64,000 nt of DNA from Platynereis dumerilii (GCA_026936325.1 JAPTHN010000011.1:21802501-21866500), one strand, 5' to 3'; counted from the stretch's first letter, positions 43,519 to 58,900 are shown. Made by a program: numbers and translations. Notes: a model not told the origin generated them from the sequence alone.

Positions 43519-44304
43519 GAACTCCATCGTTTTGTATGCCTAATATTGAATTTTTACGCCAATGTTACGACATAGATGTGCCCATTGGGGAGGCCCCCAA
43601 GGGGTTCCATGGGGCCTCAATCCTGCATCAAGCACCATATTATAAAGTTATCATTCTGTCCCTCAAACGTTTCCATTGTCCAAATATGAAGTTTTAACTA
43701 AACAAAGTTCAACGTCCAATTAGCTACAGAAAGAAGAGTCAACCAATTATCCCATAACAGCTCACAACATCAACACGAGGACTCACAAAGGAAGGATTGG
43801 CTCCGTACTGCGGTGCAGCAAACATGGCATAATAAAGCAATGCCAAATGATAGAAATGAAAGATGCATGTGATTTGTTTAATGCTTTTGGACATGTACGT
43901 ACAGAACTGAAGATGACGTGGGCTTCATGTCTCTTCCAGAGACACAAAGAAAACCTTAAGAGATCATGTCTTTGTTTTTCTTCAGCGAAGGTCACCCATC
44001 ATGACATGCATGGTGTTCATGTCAAGTCATGTTTTTTTTCCTCTCCAAGTCCTCGTAATGTAATGTGCCTTTTGCATGTATCATTTTCTTCATAAAACTT
44101 CTTACCAAGACCAGGTGATCCTCCACCACACACCACTTTTATTGTCTTTATTGGCTAAACAATGCTGCATATAGCACAACTGTATCACAACCCTTTCAAA
44201 TCTAAAACATAATAATTATTGTGTTGGAAATGGGAACTTGGGGTTGCAGATCCAAACTTAGGATGCGGAACCTAAGTTTGAGTTTGGAAAAATGAAAATC
44301 TACA
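43519..44304. other. Non-genic stretch, nothing recognised
   Basis: Two short open frames on opposite strands overlap at 43,783-44,095. Neither has family motifs, splice context or a supporting start. Confidence 0.4.
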
Positions 44305-44935
44305 CTATGGGATATTCACGGTTCTAAGCTTGGCAAAAAAGTACCAAAGTTCTGTACAAAGAAACACGAACCAAAATCCTGCAAAATGAGAAATTAACCA
44401 ATGTTCTGAACCTCCAGACATAAACCAAATTTGTAAATGACATGAACCAAAGTTTTGAAACTGGAGAAATGAACCAAAAATCTGAAACTGAACACATGAA
44501 TCAAAGTTCTGCACATGGAGACATGAACCAAAGTCTGCACAATGAGACATGAACCAAAATTCAGCACGTTGAAACAAGAACCAAAGTTCTGCCCTTTGAG
44601 ACATGAACCAAAGTTCTGCACAATGAGACATGAACCAAAGTTCTGAAAATGAGACATGAACTAAAGTTCTGAAAATGAGACATGGAAAAAACCTCTGCAC
44701 AATGAGCCTTGGATCAATATTCAGAGCTTGGCTGTTTGAACTAAGTTCTGAGTTTGGATACATGAACCAAACATATATGTGCGAAGAGCCGTGACCCATG
44801 TACATTTGAATGTACAGTTCTGCACAATGAGACATTTCCCAACGTTCGGAGCTAAGTGATGTGAACCCAGTCTGCAGGAACTTGCCATGTAAATGACCAA
44901 AAGCAACACGCAAATTATCAAGATATGGCATAGTG
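44305..44935. repeat. Diverged outer edge of the satellite
   Basis: Degenerate 27-bp monomers of the ACATGAACCAAAGTTCTGCA type, with many substitutions and some gaps. Because 27 bp is nine codons, the minus strand stays open for 208 codons and reads as a nonapeptide repeat (for example FGSCLIVQN). I treat that frame as a by-product of the period. Confidence 0.85.
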
Positions 44936-45514
44936 AACTTGAAACAAAATCGTTTTCTTTCACACTGTGGGATCTTAATTGTTGTAGATTAATAATGGAT
45001 AACAGTATGAATGTTTAATTTTTTTGTTTATACTTTTAAGTCATCAGTGCCTCTGCAAGTTATAGTTATACAGTGAAAATGGGAAAATCAAAATAAAGTA
45101 ACATAACACGTTTTGATAATTAATCACACAAGGTTTTTTTTTTGGACACAGTCACATGACCAATAAGTTAAAGTTTTTGGAGAATCCAAACAATCCGATT
45201 TAAGGAGGATCCCTCTGACCAGACTCCATGAGTCCTTCTATTATTTTTGCCGATGACATGTCCTCTGACACCGCATGTTATCTCATCGGAAAAAAAAAAC
45301 TAGAGGGACCCATGGAGTCTGAACCTAAGTTCACAGGTTGGGGACATAAACTATGCTTCTAAGTTTGGGAATGGGAACATGATCCGTTGATCTTATATTC
45401 CTCTTGGAAACTGGCATGGAGTATGAAGGAGCTGCACATATTTGGGCGTCTTTTTCCCACTTGACATCATGCAGGTAAATTACATAAGTGAAGAGTAAAA
45501 AGGCATGATCAATC
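44936..45514. other. Non-satellite spacer with a 102-bp hairpin
   Basis: Unrelated sequence between the two satellite blocks. Inside it, 45,220-45,240 and 45,301-45,321 are inverted copies (CAGACTCCATGAGTCCTTCT type, two mismatches) with a second, inner CCGATGA/TCATCGG pairing, forming a compact foldback. Confidence 0.7.
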
Positions 45515-46109
45515 CAAAGTTCGAAACCTTGAGACATGAACCAAAGGTCTGCACAATTAAACATGAACCAAAGGTCTGCACAATGAGACATGAATCAAAG
45601 TTCTACACATTGAAACATGAACCAAAGTGCTGCACATTGAGACATTAACCAAAGTTCTGCCCAGTTAGGCATGAACTCAAGTTCTGCATATTGAGACATG
45701 AACCAAAGTTCTGCACAATCACATGGACCAAAGTTCTGCACGAAGTTCTGCACATTCAGCCATGAACCAAAGATCTGCACAATGAGACATGAACCAAAGT
45801 TCTGCACAATCACATGGACCAAAGTTCTGCACAAAGTTCTGCACATTCAGCCATGAACCAAAGTGCTGCACATTGAGACATTAACCAAAGTTCTGCCCAG
45901 TTAGGCATGAACTCAAGTTCTGCATATTGAGACATGAACCAAAGTTCTGCACAATCACATGGACCAAAGTTCTGCACGAAGTTCTGCACATTCAGCCATG
46001 AACCAAAGATCTGCACAATGAGACATGAACCAAAGTTCTGCACAATGAGATGGATCAAAGTTCTGCACGAAGTTCTGCACATTCAGCCATGAACCAAAGT
46101 GCTGCACAT

Positions 46110-49100
46110 TGAGACATTAACCAAAGTTCTGCCCAGTTAGGCATGAACTCAAGTTCTGCATATTGAGACATGAACCAAAGTTCTGCACAATCACATGGAC
46201 CAAAGTTCTGCACGAAGTTCTGCACATTCAGCCATGAACCAAAGATCTGCACAATGAGACATGAACCAAAGATCTGCACAATGAGATGGACCAAAGTTCT
46301 GCACGAAGTTCTGCACATTCAGCCATGAACCAAAGATCTGCACAATGAGACATGAACCAAAGTTCTGCACAATGAGATGGATCAAAGTTCTGCACAAAGT
46401 TCTGCACATTCAGCCATGAACCAAAGTGCTGCACATTGAGACATTAACCAAAGTTCTGCCCAGTTAGGCATGAACTCAAGTTCTGCATATTGAGACATGA
46501 ACCAAAGTTCTGCACAATCAGATGGACCAAAGTTCTGCACAAAGTTCTGCACATTCAGCCATGAACCAAAGATCTGCACAATGAGACATGAACCAAAGTT
46601 CTGCACAATGAGATGGACCAAAGTTCTGCACAAAGTTCTGCACATTCAGCCATGAACCAAAGATCTGCACAATGAGACATGAACCAAAGTTCTGCACAAT
46701 GAGATGGATCAAAGTTCTGCACGAAGTTCTGCACATTCAGCCATGAACCAAAGATCTGCACAAGGAGACATGAACCAAAGATCTGCACAACCTGATGGAC
46801 CAAAGTTCTGCACGAAGTTCTGCACATTCAGCCATGAACCAAAGATCTGCACAATGAGACATGAACCAAAGTTCTGCACAATGAGATGGATCAAAGTTCT
46901 GCACAAAGTTCTGCACAAAGTTCTGCACATTCAGCCATGAACCAAAGTGCTGCACATTGAGACATTAACCAAAGTTCTGCCCAGTTAGGCATGAACTCAA
47001 GTTCTGCATATTGAGACATGAACCAAAGTTCTGCACAATCAGATGGACCAAAGTTCTGCATAAAGTTCAGCACATTCAGCCATGAACCAAAGATCTGCAC
47101 AATGAGACATGAACCAAAGTTCTGCACAATGAGATGGACCAAAGTTCTGCACGAAGTTCTGCACATTCAGCCATGAACCAAAGATCTGCAAAATGAGTCA
47201 TGAACCAAAGTTCTGCACAATGAGATGGATCAAAGTTCTGCACATTCAGCCATGAACCAAAGATCTGCACAATGAGACATGAACCAAAGTTCTGCGCAAT
47301 GAGATGGATCAAAGTTCTGCTCGCAGTTCTGCACATTCAGCCATGAACCAAAGTGCTGCACATTGAGACATGAACCAAAGTTCTGCACAATGAGATGGAT
47401 CAAAGTTCTGCACAAAGTTCTGCACATTCAGCCATGAACCAAAGATCTGAACAATGAGACATGAACCAAAGTTCTGCACAATCAGATGGACCAAAGTTCT
47501 GCATGAAGTTCTGCACATTGAGCCATGAACCAAAGTGCTGCACATTGAGACATTAACCAAAGGTCTGCCCAGTCAGGCATGAACTCAAGTTCTGCATATT
47601 GAGACATGAACCAAAGTTCTGCACAATCACATGGACCAAAGTTCTGCACGAATTTCTGCACATTCAGCCATGAACCAAAGATCTGCACAATGAGACATGA
47701 ACCAAAGTTCTGCACAATGAGATGGATCAAAGTTCTGAGTGAAGTTCTGCACATTCAGCCATGAACCAAAGATCTGCACAATGAGATGGACCAAAGTTCT
47801 GCATGAAGTTCTGCACATTCAGCCATGAACCAAAGATCTGCACAATGAGACATGAACCAAAGATCTGCACAATGAGACATGAACCAAAGATCTGCACATT
47901 GAGACATGAACCAAAGTTCTGCACAATGAGATGGATCAAAGTTCTGCACAAAGTTCTGCACATTCAGCCATGAACCAAAGATCTGCACATTCAGCCATGA
48001 ACCAAAGATCTGCACATTGAGACATGAACCAAAGTTCTGCACAATGAGATGGACCAAAGTTCTGCACAAAGTTCTGCACATTCAGCCATGAACCAAAGAT
48101 CTGCACAATGAGACATGAACCAAAGTTCTGCACAATGAGATGGACCAAAGTTCTGCACGAAGTTCTGCACATTCAGCCATGAACCAAAGATCTGCACAAT
48201 GAGACATGAACCAAAGTTCTGCACAATGAGATGGATCAAAGTTCTGCACGAGTTCTGCACACTCAGCCATGAACCAAAGATCTGCACAATGAGACATGAA
48301 CCAAAGATCTGCACAATCTGATGGACCAAAGTTCTACACATTCAGCCATGAACCAAAGATCTGCACAATGAGACATGAACCAAAGTTCTGCACAATGAGA
48401 GGGATCAAAGTTCTGCTCGAAGTTCTGCACATTCAGCCATGAACCAAAGTGCTGCACAATGAGACATGAACCAAAGTTCTGCACAATGAGATGGATCAAA
48501 GTTCTGCACAAAGTTCTGCACATTCAGCCATGAACCAAAGATCTGCACAATGAGACATGAACCAAAGTTCTGCACAATCAGATGGACCAAAGTTCTGCAT
48601 GAAGTTCTGCACATTGAGCCATGAACCAAAGTGCTGCACATTGAGACATTAACCAAAGGTCTGCCCAGTCAGGCATGAACTCAAGTTCTGCATATTGAGA
48701 CATGAACCAAAGTTCTGCACAATAAGATGGACCAAAGTTCTGCACGAAGTTCTGCAATTCAGCCATGAACCAAAGATCTGCACAATGAGACATAACCAAA
48801 GTTCTGCACAATGAGATGGACCAAAGTTCTGCACAATGAGATGGACCAAAGTTCTGCATGAAGTTCTGCACATTCAGCCATGAACCAAAGATCTGCACAA
48901 TGAGACATGAACCAAAGATCTGCACAATGAGACATGAACCAAAGATCTGCACATTGAGACATGAACCAAAGTTCTGCACAATGAGATGGATCAAAGTTCT
49001 GCACAAAGTTCTGCACATTCAGCCATGAACCAAAGATCTGCACATTGAGACATAAACCAAAGATCTGCACATTGAGACATGAACCAAAGTTCTGCACAAT

Positions 49101-49970
49101 GAGATGGACCAAAGTTCTGCACGAAGTTCTGCACATTCAGCCATGAACCAAAGTTCTGCACAATGAGATGGATCAAAGTTCTGAGCGAAGTTCTGCACAT
49201 TCAGCCATGAACCAAAGATCTGCACAATGAGACATGAACCAAAGATCTGCACATTGAGACATGAACCAAAGTTCTGCACAATGAGATGGACCAAAGTTCT
49301 GCATGAAGTTCTGCACATTCAGCCATGAACCAAAGATCTGCACAATGAGACATGAACCAAAGATCTGCACAATGAGACATGAACCAAAGATCTGCACATT
49401 GAGACATGATCCAAAGTTCTGCACAATGAGATGGATCAAAGTTCTGCACGAAGTTCTGCACATTCAGCCATGAACCAAAGATCTGCACATTGAGACATGA
49501 ACCAAAGATCTGCACATTGAGACATGAACCAAAGTTCTGCACAATGAGATGGACCAAAGTTCTGCACAAAGTTCTGCACATTCAGCCATGAACCAAAGTT
49601 CTGCACAATGAGACATGAACCAAAGTTCTGCACAATGAGATGGACCAAAGTTCTGCACGAAGTTCTGCACATTCAGCCATGAACCAAAGATCTGCACAAT
49701 GAGACATGAACCAAAGTTCTGCACAATGAGATGGATCAAAGTTCTGCACGAAGTTCTGCACATTCAGCCATGAACCAAAGATCTGCACAATGAGACATGA
49801 ACCAAAGTTCTGCACAATGAGATGGACCAAAGTTCTGCACGAAGTTTTGCACATTCAGCCATGAACCAAAGATCTGCACAATGAGACATGAACCAAAGTT
49901 CTGCACAATCAGATGGACCAAAGTTCTGCATGAAGTTCTGCACATTCAGCCATGAACCAAAGTGCTGCAC
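46110..49970. repeat. Satellite super-unit 1, about 3.86 kb (long form)
   Basis: This unit contains two marker segments that occur separately later. One, at about 47,975, matches 51,815 and has two ATTCAGCC monomers in a row. The other, at about 49,020-49,070, matches 54,245-54,300 and has the rare GACATAAACC variant. It is therefore the long form, or a fusion, of the two shorter super-unit types. Confidence 0.75.
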
Positions 49971-52900
49971 ATTGAGACATTAACCAAAGTTCTGCCCAGT
50001 TAGGCATGAACTCAAGTTCTGCATATTGAGACATGAACCAAAGTTCTGCACAATCACATGGACCAAAGTTCTGCACGAAGTTCTGCACATTCAGCCATGA
50101 ACCAAAGATCTGCACAATGAGACATGAACCAAAGATCTGCACAATGAGATGGACCAAAGTTCTGCACGAAGTTCTGCACATTCAGCCATGAACCAAAGAT
50201 CTGCACAATGAGACATGAACCAAAGTTCTGCACAATGAGATGGATCAAAGTTCTGCACAAAGTTCTGCACATTCAGCCATGAACCAAAGTGCTGCACATT
50301 GAGACATTAACCAAAGTTCTGCCCAGTTAGGCATGAACTCAAGTTCTGCATATTGAGACATGAACCAAAGTTCTGCACAAAGTTCTGCACATTCAGCCAT
50401 GAACCAAAGATCTGCACAATGAGACATGAACCAAAGTTCTGCACAATGAGATGGACCAAAGTTCTGCACAAAGTTCTGCACATTCAGCCATGAACCAAAG
50501 ATCTGCACAATGAGACATGAACCAAAGTTCTGCACAATGAGATGGATCAAAGTTCTGCACGAAGTTCTGCACATTCAGCCATGAACCAAAGATCTGCACA
50601 AGGAGACATGAACCAAAGATCTGCACAACCTGATGGACCAAAGTTCTGCACGAAGTTCTGCACATTCAGCCATGAACCAAAGATCTGCACAATGAGACAT
50701 GAACCAAAGTTCTGCACAATGAGATGGATCAAAGTTCTGCACAAAGTTCTGCACAAAGTTCTGCACATTCAGCCATGAACCAAAGTGCTGCACATTGAGA
50801 CATTAACCAAAGTTCTGCCCAGTTAGGCATGAACTCAAGTTCTGCATATTGAGACATGAACCAAAGTTCTGCACAATCAGATGGACCAAAGTTCTGCATA
50901 AAGTTCAGCACATTCAGCCATGAACCAAAGATCTGCACAATGAGACATGAACCAAAGTTCTGCACAATGAGATGGACCAAAGTTCTGCACGAAGTTCTGC
51001 ACATTCAGCCATGAACCAAAGATCTGCAAAATGAGTCATGAACCAAAGTTCTGCACAATGAGATGGATCAAAGTTCTGCACATTCAGCCATGAACCAAAG
51101 ATCTGCACAATGAGACATGAACCAAAGTTCTGCGCAATGAGATGGATCAAAGTTCTGCTCGAAGTTCTGCACATTCAGCCATGAACCAAAGTGCTGCACA
51201 TTGAGACATGAACCAAAGTTCTGCACAATGAGATGGATCAAAGTTCTGCACAAAGTTCTGCACATTCAGCCATGAACCAAAGATCTGCACAATGAGACAT
51301 GAACCAAAGTTCTGCACAATCAGATGGACCAAAGTTCTGCATGAAGTTCTGCACATTGAGCCATGAACCAAAGTGCTGCACATTGAGACATTAACCAAAG
51401 GTCTGCCCAGTCAGGCATGAACTCAAGTTCTGCATATTGAGACATGAACCAAAGTTCTGCACAATCACATGGACCAAAGTTCTGCACGAAGTTCTGCACA
51501 TTCAGCCATGAACCAAAGATCTGCACAATGAGACATGAACCAAAGTTCTGCACAATGAGATGGATCAAAGTTCTGAGCGAAGTTCTGCACATTCAGCCAT
51601 GAACCAAAGATCTGCACAATGAGATGGACCAAAGTTCTGCATGAAGTTCTGCACATTCAGCCATGAACCAAAGATCTGCACAATGAGACATGAACCAAAG
51701 ATCTGCACAATGAGACATGAACCAAAGATCTGCACATTGAGACATGAACCAAAGTTCTGCACAATGAGATGGATCAAAGTTCTGCACAAAGTTCTGCACA
51801 TTCAGCCATGAACCAAAGATCTGCACATTCAGCCATGAACCAAAGATCTGCACATTGAGACATGAACCAAAGTTCTGCACAATGAGATGGACCAAAGTTC
51901 TGCACAAAGTTCTGCACATTCAGCCATGAACCAAAGATCTGCACAATGAGACATGAACCAAAGTTCTGCACAATGAGATGGACCAAAGTTCTGCACGAAG
52001 TTCTGCACATTCAGCCATGAACCAAAGATCTGCACAATGAGACATGAACCAAAGTTCTGCACAATGACATGGATCAAAGTTCTGCACGAAGTTCTGCACA
52101 TTCAGCCATGAACCAAAGATCTGCACAATGAGACATGAACCAAAGATCTGCACAATCTGATGGACCAAAGTTCTACACATTCAGCCATGAACCAAAGATC
52201 TGCACAATGAGACATGAACCAAAGTTCTGCACAATGAGATGGATCAAAGTTCTGCTCGAAGTTCTGCACATTCAGCCATGAACCAAAGTGCTGCACAATG
52301 AGACATGAACCAAAGTTCTGCACAATGAGATGGATCAAAGTTCTGCACAAAGTTCTGCACATTCAGCCATGAACCAAAGATCTGCACAATGAGACATGAA
52401 CCAAAGTTCTGCACAATGAGATGGACCAAAGTTCTGCACGAAGTTTTGCACATTCAGCCATGAACCAAAGATCTGCACAATGAGACATGAACCAAAGTTC
52501 TGCACAATCAGATGGACCAAAGTTCTGCATGAAGTTCTGCACATTCAGCCATGAACCAAAGTGCTGCACATTGAGACATTAACCAAAGTTCTGCCCAGTT
52601 AGGCATGAACTCAAGTTCTGCATATTGAGACATGAACCAAAGTTCTGCACAATCACATGGACCAAAGTTCTGCACGAAGTTCTGCACATTCAGCCATGAA
52701 CCAAAGATCTGCACAATGAGACATGAACCAAAGATCTGCACAATGAGATGGACCAAAGTTCTGCACGAAGTTCTGCACATTCAGCCATGAACCAAAGATC
52801 TGCACAATGAGACATGAACCAAAGTTCTGCACAATGAGATGGATCAAAGTTCTGCACAAAGTTCTGCACATTCAGCCATGAACCAAAGTGCTGCACATTG

Positions 52901-55900
52901 AGACATTAACCAAAGTTCTGCCCAGTTAGGCATGAACTCAAGTTCTGCATATTGAGACATGAACCAAAGTTCTGCACAAAGTTCTGCACATTCAGCCATG
53001 AACCAAAGATCTGCACAATGAGACATGAACCAAAGTTCTGCACAATGAGATGGACCAAAGTTCTGCACAAAGTTCTGCACATTCAGCCATGAACCAAAGA
53101 TCTGCACAATGAGACATGAACCAAAGTTCTGCACAATGAGATGGATCAAAGTTCTGCACGAAGTTCTGCACATTCAGCCATGAACCAAAGATCTGCACAA
53201 GGAGACATGAACCAAAGATCTGCACAACCTGATGGACCAAAGTTCTGCACGAAGTTCTGCACATTCAGCCATGAACCAAAGATCTGCACAATGAGACATG
53301 AACCAAAGTTCTGCACAATGAGATGGATCAAAGTTCTGCACAAAGTTCTGCACAAAGTTCTGCACATTCAGCCATGAACCAAAGTGCTGCACATTGAGAC
53401 ATTAACCAAAGTTCTGCCCAGTTAGGCATGAACTCAAGTTCTGCATATTGAGACATGAACCAAAGTTCTGCACAATCAGATGGACCAAAGTTCTGCATAA
53501 AGTTCAGCACATTCAGCCATGAACCAAAGATCTGCACAATGAGACATGAACCAAAGTTCTGCACAATGAGATGGACCAAAGTTCTGCACGAAGTTCTGCA
53601 CATTCAGCCATGAACCAAAGATCTGCAAAATGAGTCATGAACCAAAGTTCTGCACAATGAGATGGATCAAAGTTCTGCACATTCAGCCATGAACCAAAGA
53701 TCTGCACAATGAGACATGAACCAAAGTTCTGCGCAATGAGATGGATCAAAGTTCTGCTCGAAGTTCTGCACATTCAGCCATGAACCAAAGTGCTGCACAT
53801 TGAGACATGAACCAAAGTTCTGCACAATGAGATGGATCAAAGTTCTGCACAAAGTTCTGCACATTCAGCCATGAACCAAAGATCTGCACAATGAGACATG
53901 AACCAAAGTTCTGCACAATCAGATGGACCAAAGTTCTGCACGAAGTTCTGCACATTCAGCCATGAACCAAAGTGCTGCACATTGAGACATTAACCAAAGG
54001 TCTGCCCAGTCAGGCATGAACTCAAGTTCTGCATATTGAGACATGAACCAAAGTTCTGCACAATCACATGGACCAAAGTTCTGCACGAAGTTCTGCACAT
54101 TCAGCCATGAACCAAAGATCTGCACAATGAGACATGAACCAAAGATCTGCACAATGAGACATGAACCAAAGATCTGCACATTGAGACATGAACCAAAGTT
54201 CTGCACAATGAGATGGATCAAAGTTCTGCACAAAGTTCTGCACATTCAGCCATGAACCAAAGATCTGCACATTGAGACATAAACCAAAGATCTGCACATT
54301 GAGACATGAACCAAAGTTCTGCACAATGAGATGGACCAAAGTTCTGCACGAAGTTCTGCACATTCAGCCATGAACCAAAGTTCTGCACAATGAGATGGAT
54401 CAAAGTTCTGAGCGAAGTTCTGCACATTCAGCCATGAACCAAAGATCTGCACAATGAGACATGAACCAAAGATCTGCACATTGAGACATGAACCAAAGTT
54501 CTGCACAATGAGATGGACCAAAGTTCTGCATGAAGTTCTGCACATTCAGCCATGAACCAAAGATCTGCACAATGAGACATGAACCAAAGATCTGCACAAT
54601 GAGACATGAACCAAAGATCTGCACATTGAGACATGATCCAAAGTTCTGCACAATGAGATGGATCAAAGTTCTGCACGAAGTTCTGCACATTCAGCCATGA
54701 ACCAAAGATCTGCACATTGAGACATGAACCAAAGATCTGCACATTGAGACATGAACCAAAGTTCTGCATAATGAGATGGACCAAAGTTCTGCACAAAGTT
54801 CTGCACATTCAGCCATGAACCAAAGTTCTGCACAATGAGACATGAACCAAAGTTCTGCACAATGAGATGGACCAAAGTTCTGCACGAAGTTCTGCACATT
54901 CAGCCATGAACCAAAGATCTGCACAATGAGACATGAACCAAAGTTCTGCACAATGAGATGGATCAAAGTTCTGCACGAAGTTCTGCACATTCAGCCATGA
55001 ACCAAAGATCTGCACAATGAGACATGAACCAAAGTTCTGCACAATGAGATGGACCAAAGTTCTGCACGAAGTTTTGCACATTCAGCCATGAACCAAAGAT
55101 CTGCACAATGAGACATGAACCAAAGTTCTGCACAATCAGATGGACCAAAGTTCTGCATGAAGTTCTGCACATTCAGCCATGAACCAAAGTGCTGCACATT
55201 GAGACATTAACCAAAGTTCTGCCCAGTTAGGCATGAACTCAAGTTCTGCATATTGAGACATGAACCAAAGTTCTGCACAATCACATGGACCAAAGTTCTG
55301 CACGAAGTTCTGCACATTCAGCCATGAACCAAAGATCTGCACAATGAGACATGAACCAAAGATCTGCACAATGAGATGGACCAAAGTTCTGCACGAAGTT
55401 CTGCACATTCAGCCATGAACCAAAGATCTGCACAATGAGACATGAACCAAAGTTCTGCACAATGAGATGGATCAAAGTTCTGCACAAAGTTCTGCACATT
55501 CAGCCATGAACCAAAGTGCTGCACATTGAGACATTAACCAAAGTTCTGCCCAGTTAGGCATGAACTCAAGTTCTGCATATTGAGACATGAACCAAAGTTC
55601 TGCACAAAGTTCTGCACATTCAGCCATGAACCAAAGATCTGCACAATGAGACATGAACCAAAGTTCTGCACAATGAGATGGACCAAAGTTCTGCACAAAG
55701 TTCTGCACATTCAGCCATGAACCAAAGATCTGCACAATGAGACATGAACCAAAGTTCTGCACAATGAGATGGATCAAAGTTCTGCACGAAGTTCTGCACA
55801 TTCAGCCATGAACCAAAGATCTGCACAAGGAGACATGAACCAAAGATCTGCACAACCTGATGGACCAAAGTTCTGCACGAAGTTCTGCACATTCAGCCAT

Positions 55901-58900
55901 GAACCAAAGATCTGCACAATGAGACATGAACCAAAGTTCTGCACAATGAGATGGATCAAAGTTCTGCACAAAGTTCTGCACAAAGTTCTGCACATTCAGC
56001 CATGAACCAAAGTGCTGCACATTGAGACATTAACCAAAGTTCTGCCCAGTTAGGCATGAACTCAAGTTCTGCATATTGAGACATGAACCAAAGTTCTGCA
56101 CAATCAGATGGACCAAAGTTCTGCATAAAGTTCAGCACATTCAGCCATGAACCAAAGATCTGCACAATGAGACATGAACCAAAGTTCTGCACAATGAGAT
56201 GGACCAAAGTTCTGCACGAAGTTCTGCACATTCAGCCATGAACCAAAGATCTGCAAAATGAGTCATGAACCAAAGTTCTGCACAATGAGATGGATCAAAG
56301 TTCTGCACATTCAGCCATGAACCAAAGATCTGCACAATGAGACATGAACCAAAGTTCTGCGCAATGAGATGGATCAAAGTTCTGCTCGAAGTTCTGCACA
56401 TTCAGCCATGAACCAAAGTGCTGCACATTGAGACATGAACCAAAGTTCTGCACAATGAGATGGATCAAAGTTCTGCACAAAGTTCTGCACATTCAGCCAT
56501 GAACCAAAGATCTGCACAATGAGACATGAACCAAAGTTCTGCACAATCAGATGGACCAAAGTTCTGCATGAAGTTCTGCACATTGAGCCATGAACCAAAG
56601 TGCTGCACATTGAGACATTAACCAAAGGTCTGCCCAGTCAGGCATGAACTCAAGTTCTGCATATTGAGACATGAACCAAAGTTCTGCACAATAAGATGGA
56701 CCAAAGTTCTGCACGAAGTTCTGCACATTCAGCCATGAACCAAAGATCTGCACAATGAGACATGAACCAAAGTTCTGCACAATGAGATGGATCAAAGTTC
56801 TGAGCGAAGTTCTGCACATTCAGCCATGAACCAAAGATCTGCACAATGAGATGGACCAAAGTTCTGCATGAAGTTCTGCACATTCAGCCATGAACCAAAG
56901 ATCTGCACAATGAGACATGAACCAAAGATCTGCACAATGAGACATGAACCAAAGATCTGCACATTGAGACATGAACCAAAGTTCTGCACAATGAGATGGA
57001 TCAAAGTTCTGCACAAAGTTCTGCACATTCAGCCATGAACCAAAGATCTGCACATTCAGCCATGAACCAAAGATCTGCACATTGAGACATGAACCAAAGT
57101 TCTGCACAATGAGATGGACCAAAGTTCTGCACAAAGTTCTGCACATTCAGCCATGAACCAAAGATCTGCACAATGAGACATGAACCAAAGTTCTGCACAA
57201 TGAGATGGACCAAAGTTCTGCACGAAGTTCTGCACATTCAGCCATGAACCAAAGATCTGCACAATGAGACATGAACCAAAGTTCTGCACAATGAGATGGA
57301 TCAAAGTTCTGCACGAAGTTCTGCACATTCAGCCATGAACCAAAGATCTGCACAATGAGACATGAACCAAAGATCTGCACAATCTGATGGACCAAAGTTC
57401 TACACATTCAGCCATGAACCAAAGATCTGCACAATGAGACATGAACCAAAGTTCTGCACAATGAGATGGATCAAAGTTCTGCTCGAAGTTCTGCACATTC
57501 AGCCATGAACCAAAGTGCTGCACAATGAGACATGAACCAAAGTTCTGCACAATGAGATGGATCAAAGTTCTGCACAAAGTTCTGCACATTCAGCCATGAA
57601 CCAAAGATCTGCACAATGAGACATGAACCAAAGTTCTGCACAATGAGATGGACCAAAGTTCTGCACGAAGTTTTGCACATTCAGCCATGAACCAAAGATC
57701 TGCACAATGAGACATGAACCAAAGTTCTGCACAATCAGATGGACCAAAGTTCTGCATGAAGTTCTGCACATTCAGCCATGAACCAAAGTGCTGCACATTG
57801 AGACATTAACCAAAGTTCTGCCCAGTTAGGCATGAACTCAAGTTCTGCATATTGAGACATGAACCAAAGTTCTGCACAATCACATGGACCAAAGTTCTGC
57901 ACGAAGTTCTGCACATTCAGCCATGAACCAAAGATCTGCACAATGAGACATGAACCAAAGATCTGCACAATGAGATGGACCAAAGTTCTGCACGAAGTTC
58001 TGCACATTCAGCCATGAACCAAAGATCTGCACAATGAGACATGAACCAAAGTTCTGCACAATGAGATGGATCAAAGTTCTGCACAAAGTTCTGCACATTC
58101 AGCCATGAACCAAAGTGCTGCACATTGAGACATTAACCAAAGTTCTGCCCAGTTAGGCATGAACTCAAGTTCTGCATATTGAGACATGAACCAAAGTTCT
58201 GCACAAAGTTCTGCACATTCAGCCATGAACCAAAGATCTGCACAATGAGACATGAACCAAAGTTCTGCACAATGAGATGGACCAAAGTTCTGCACAAAGT
58301 TCTGCACATTCAGCCATGAACCAAAGATCTGCACAATGAGACATGAACCAAAGTTCTGCACAATGAGATGGATCAAAGTTCTGCACGAAGTTCTGCACAT
58401 TCAGCCATGAACCAAAGATCTGCACAAGGAGACATGAACCAAAGATCTGCACAACCTGATGGACCAAAGTTCTGCACGAAGTTCTGCACATTCAGCCATG
58501 AACCAAAGATCTGCACAATGAGACATGAACCAAAGTTCTGCACAATGAGATGGATCAAAGTTCTGCACAAAGTTCTGCACAAAGTTCTGCACATTCAGCC
58601 ATGAACCAAAGTGCTGCACATTGAGACATTAACCAAAGTTCTGCCCAGTTAGGCATGAACTCAAGTTCTGCATATTGAGACATGAACCAAAGTTCTGCAC
58701 AATCAGATGGACCAAAGTTCTGCATAAAGTTCAGCACATTCAGCCATGAACCAAAGATCTGCACAATGAGACATGAACCAAAGTTCTGCACAATGAGATG
58801 GACCAAAGTTCTGCACGAAGTTCTGCACATTCAGCCATGAACCAAAGATCTGCAAAATGAGTCATGAACCAAAGTTCTGCACAATGAGATGGATCAAAGT

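Noticed and set aside
43783-44095. Overlapping frames of 70-82 codons on opposite strands
   Set aside because: No motif, no repeat-family match and no promoter or splice context.
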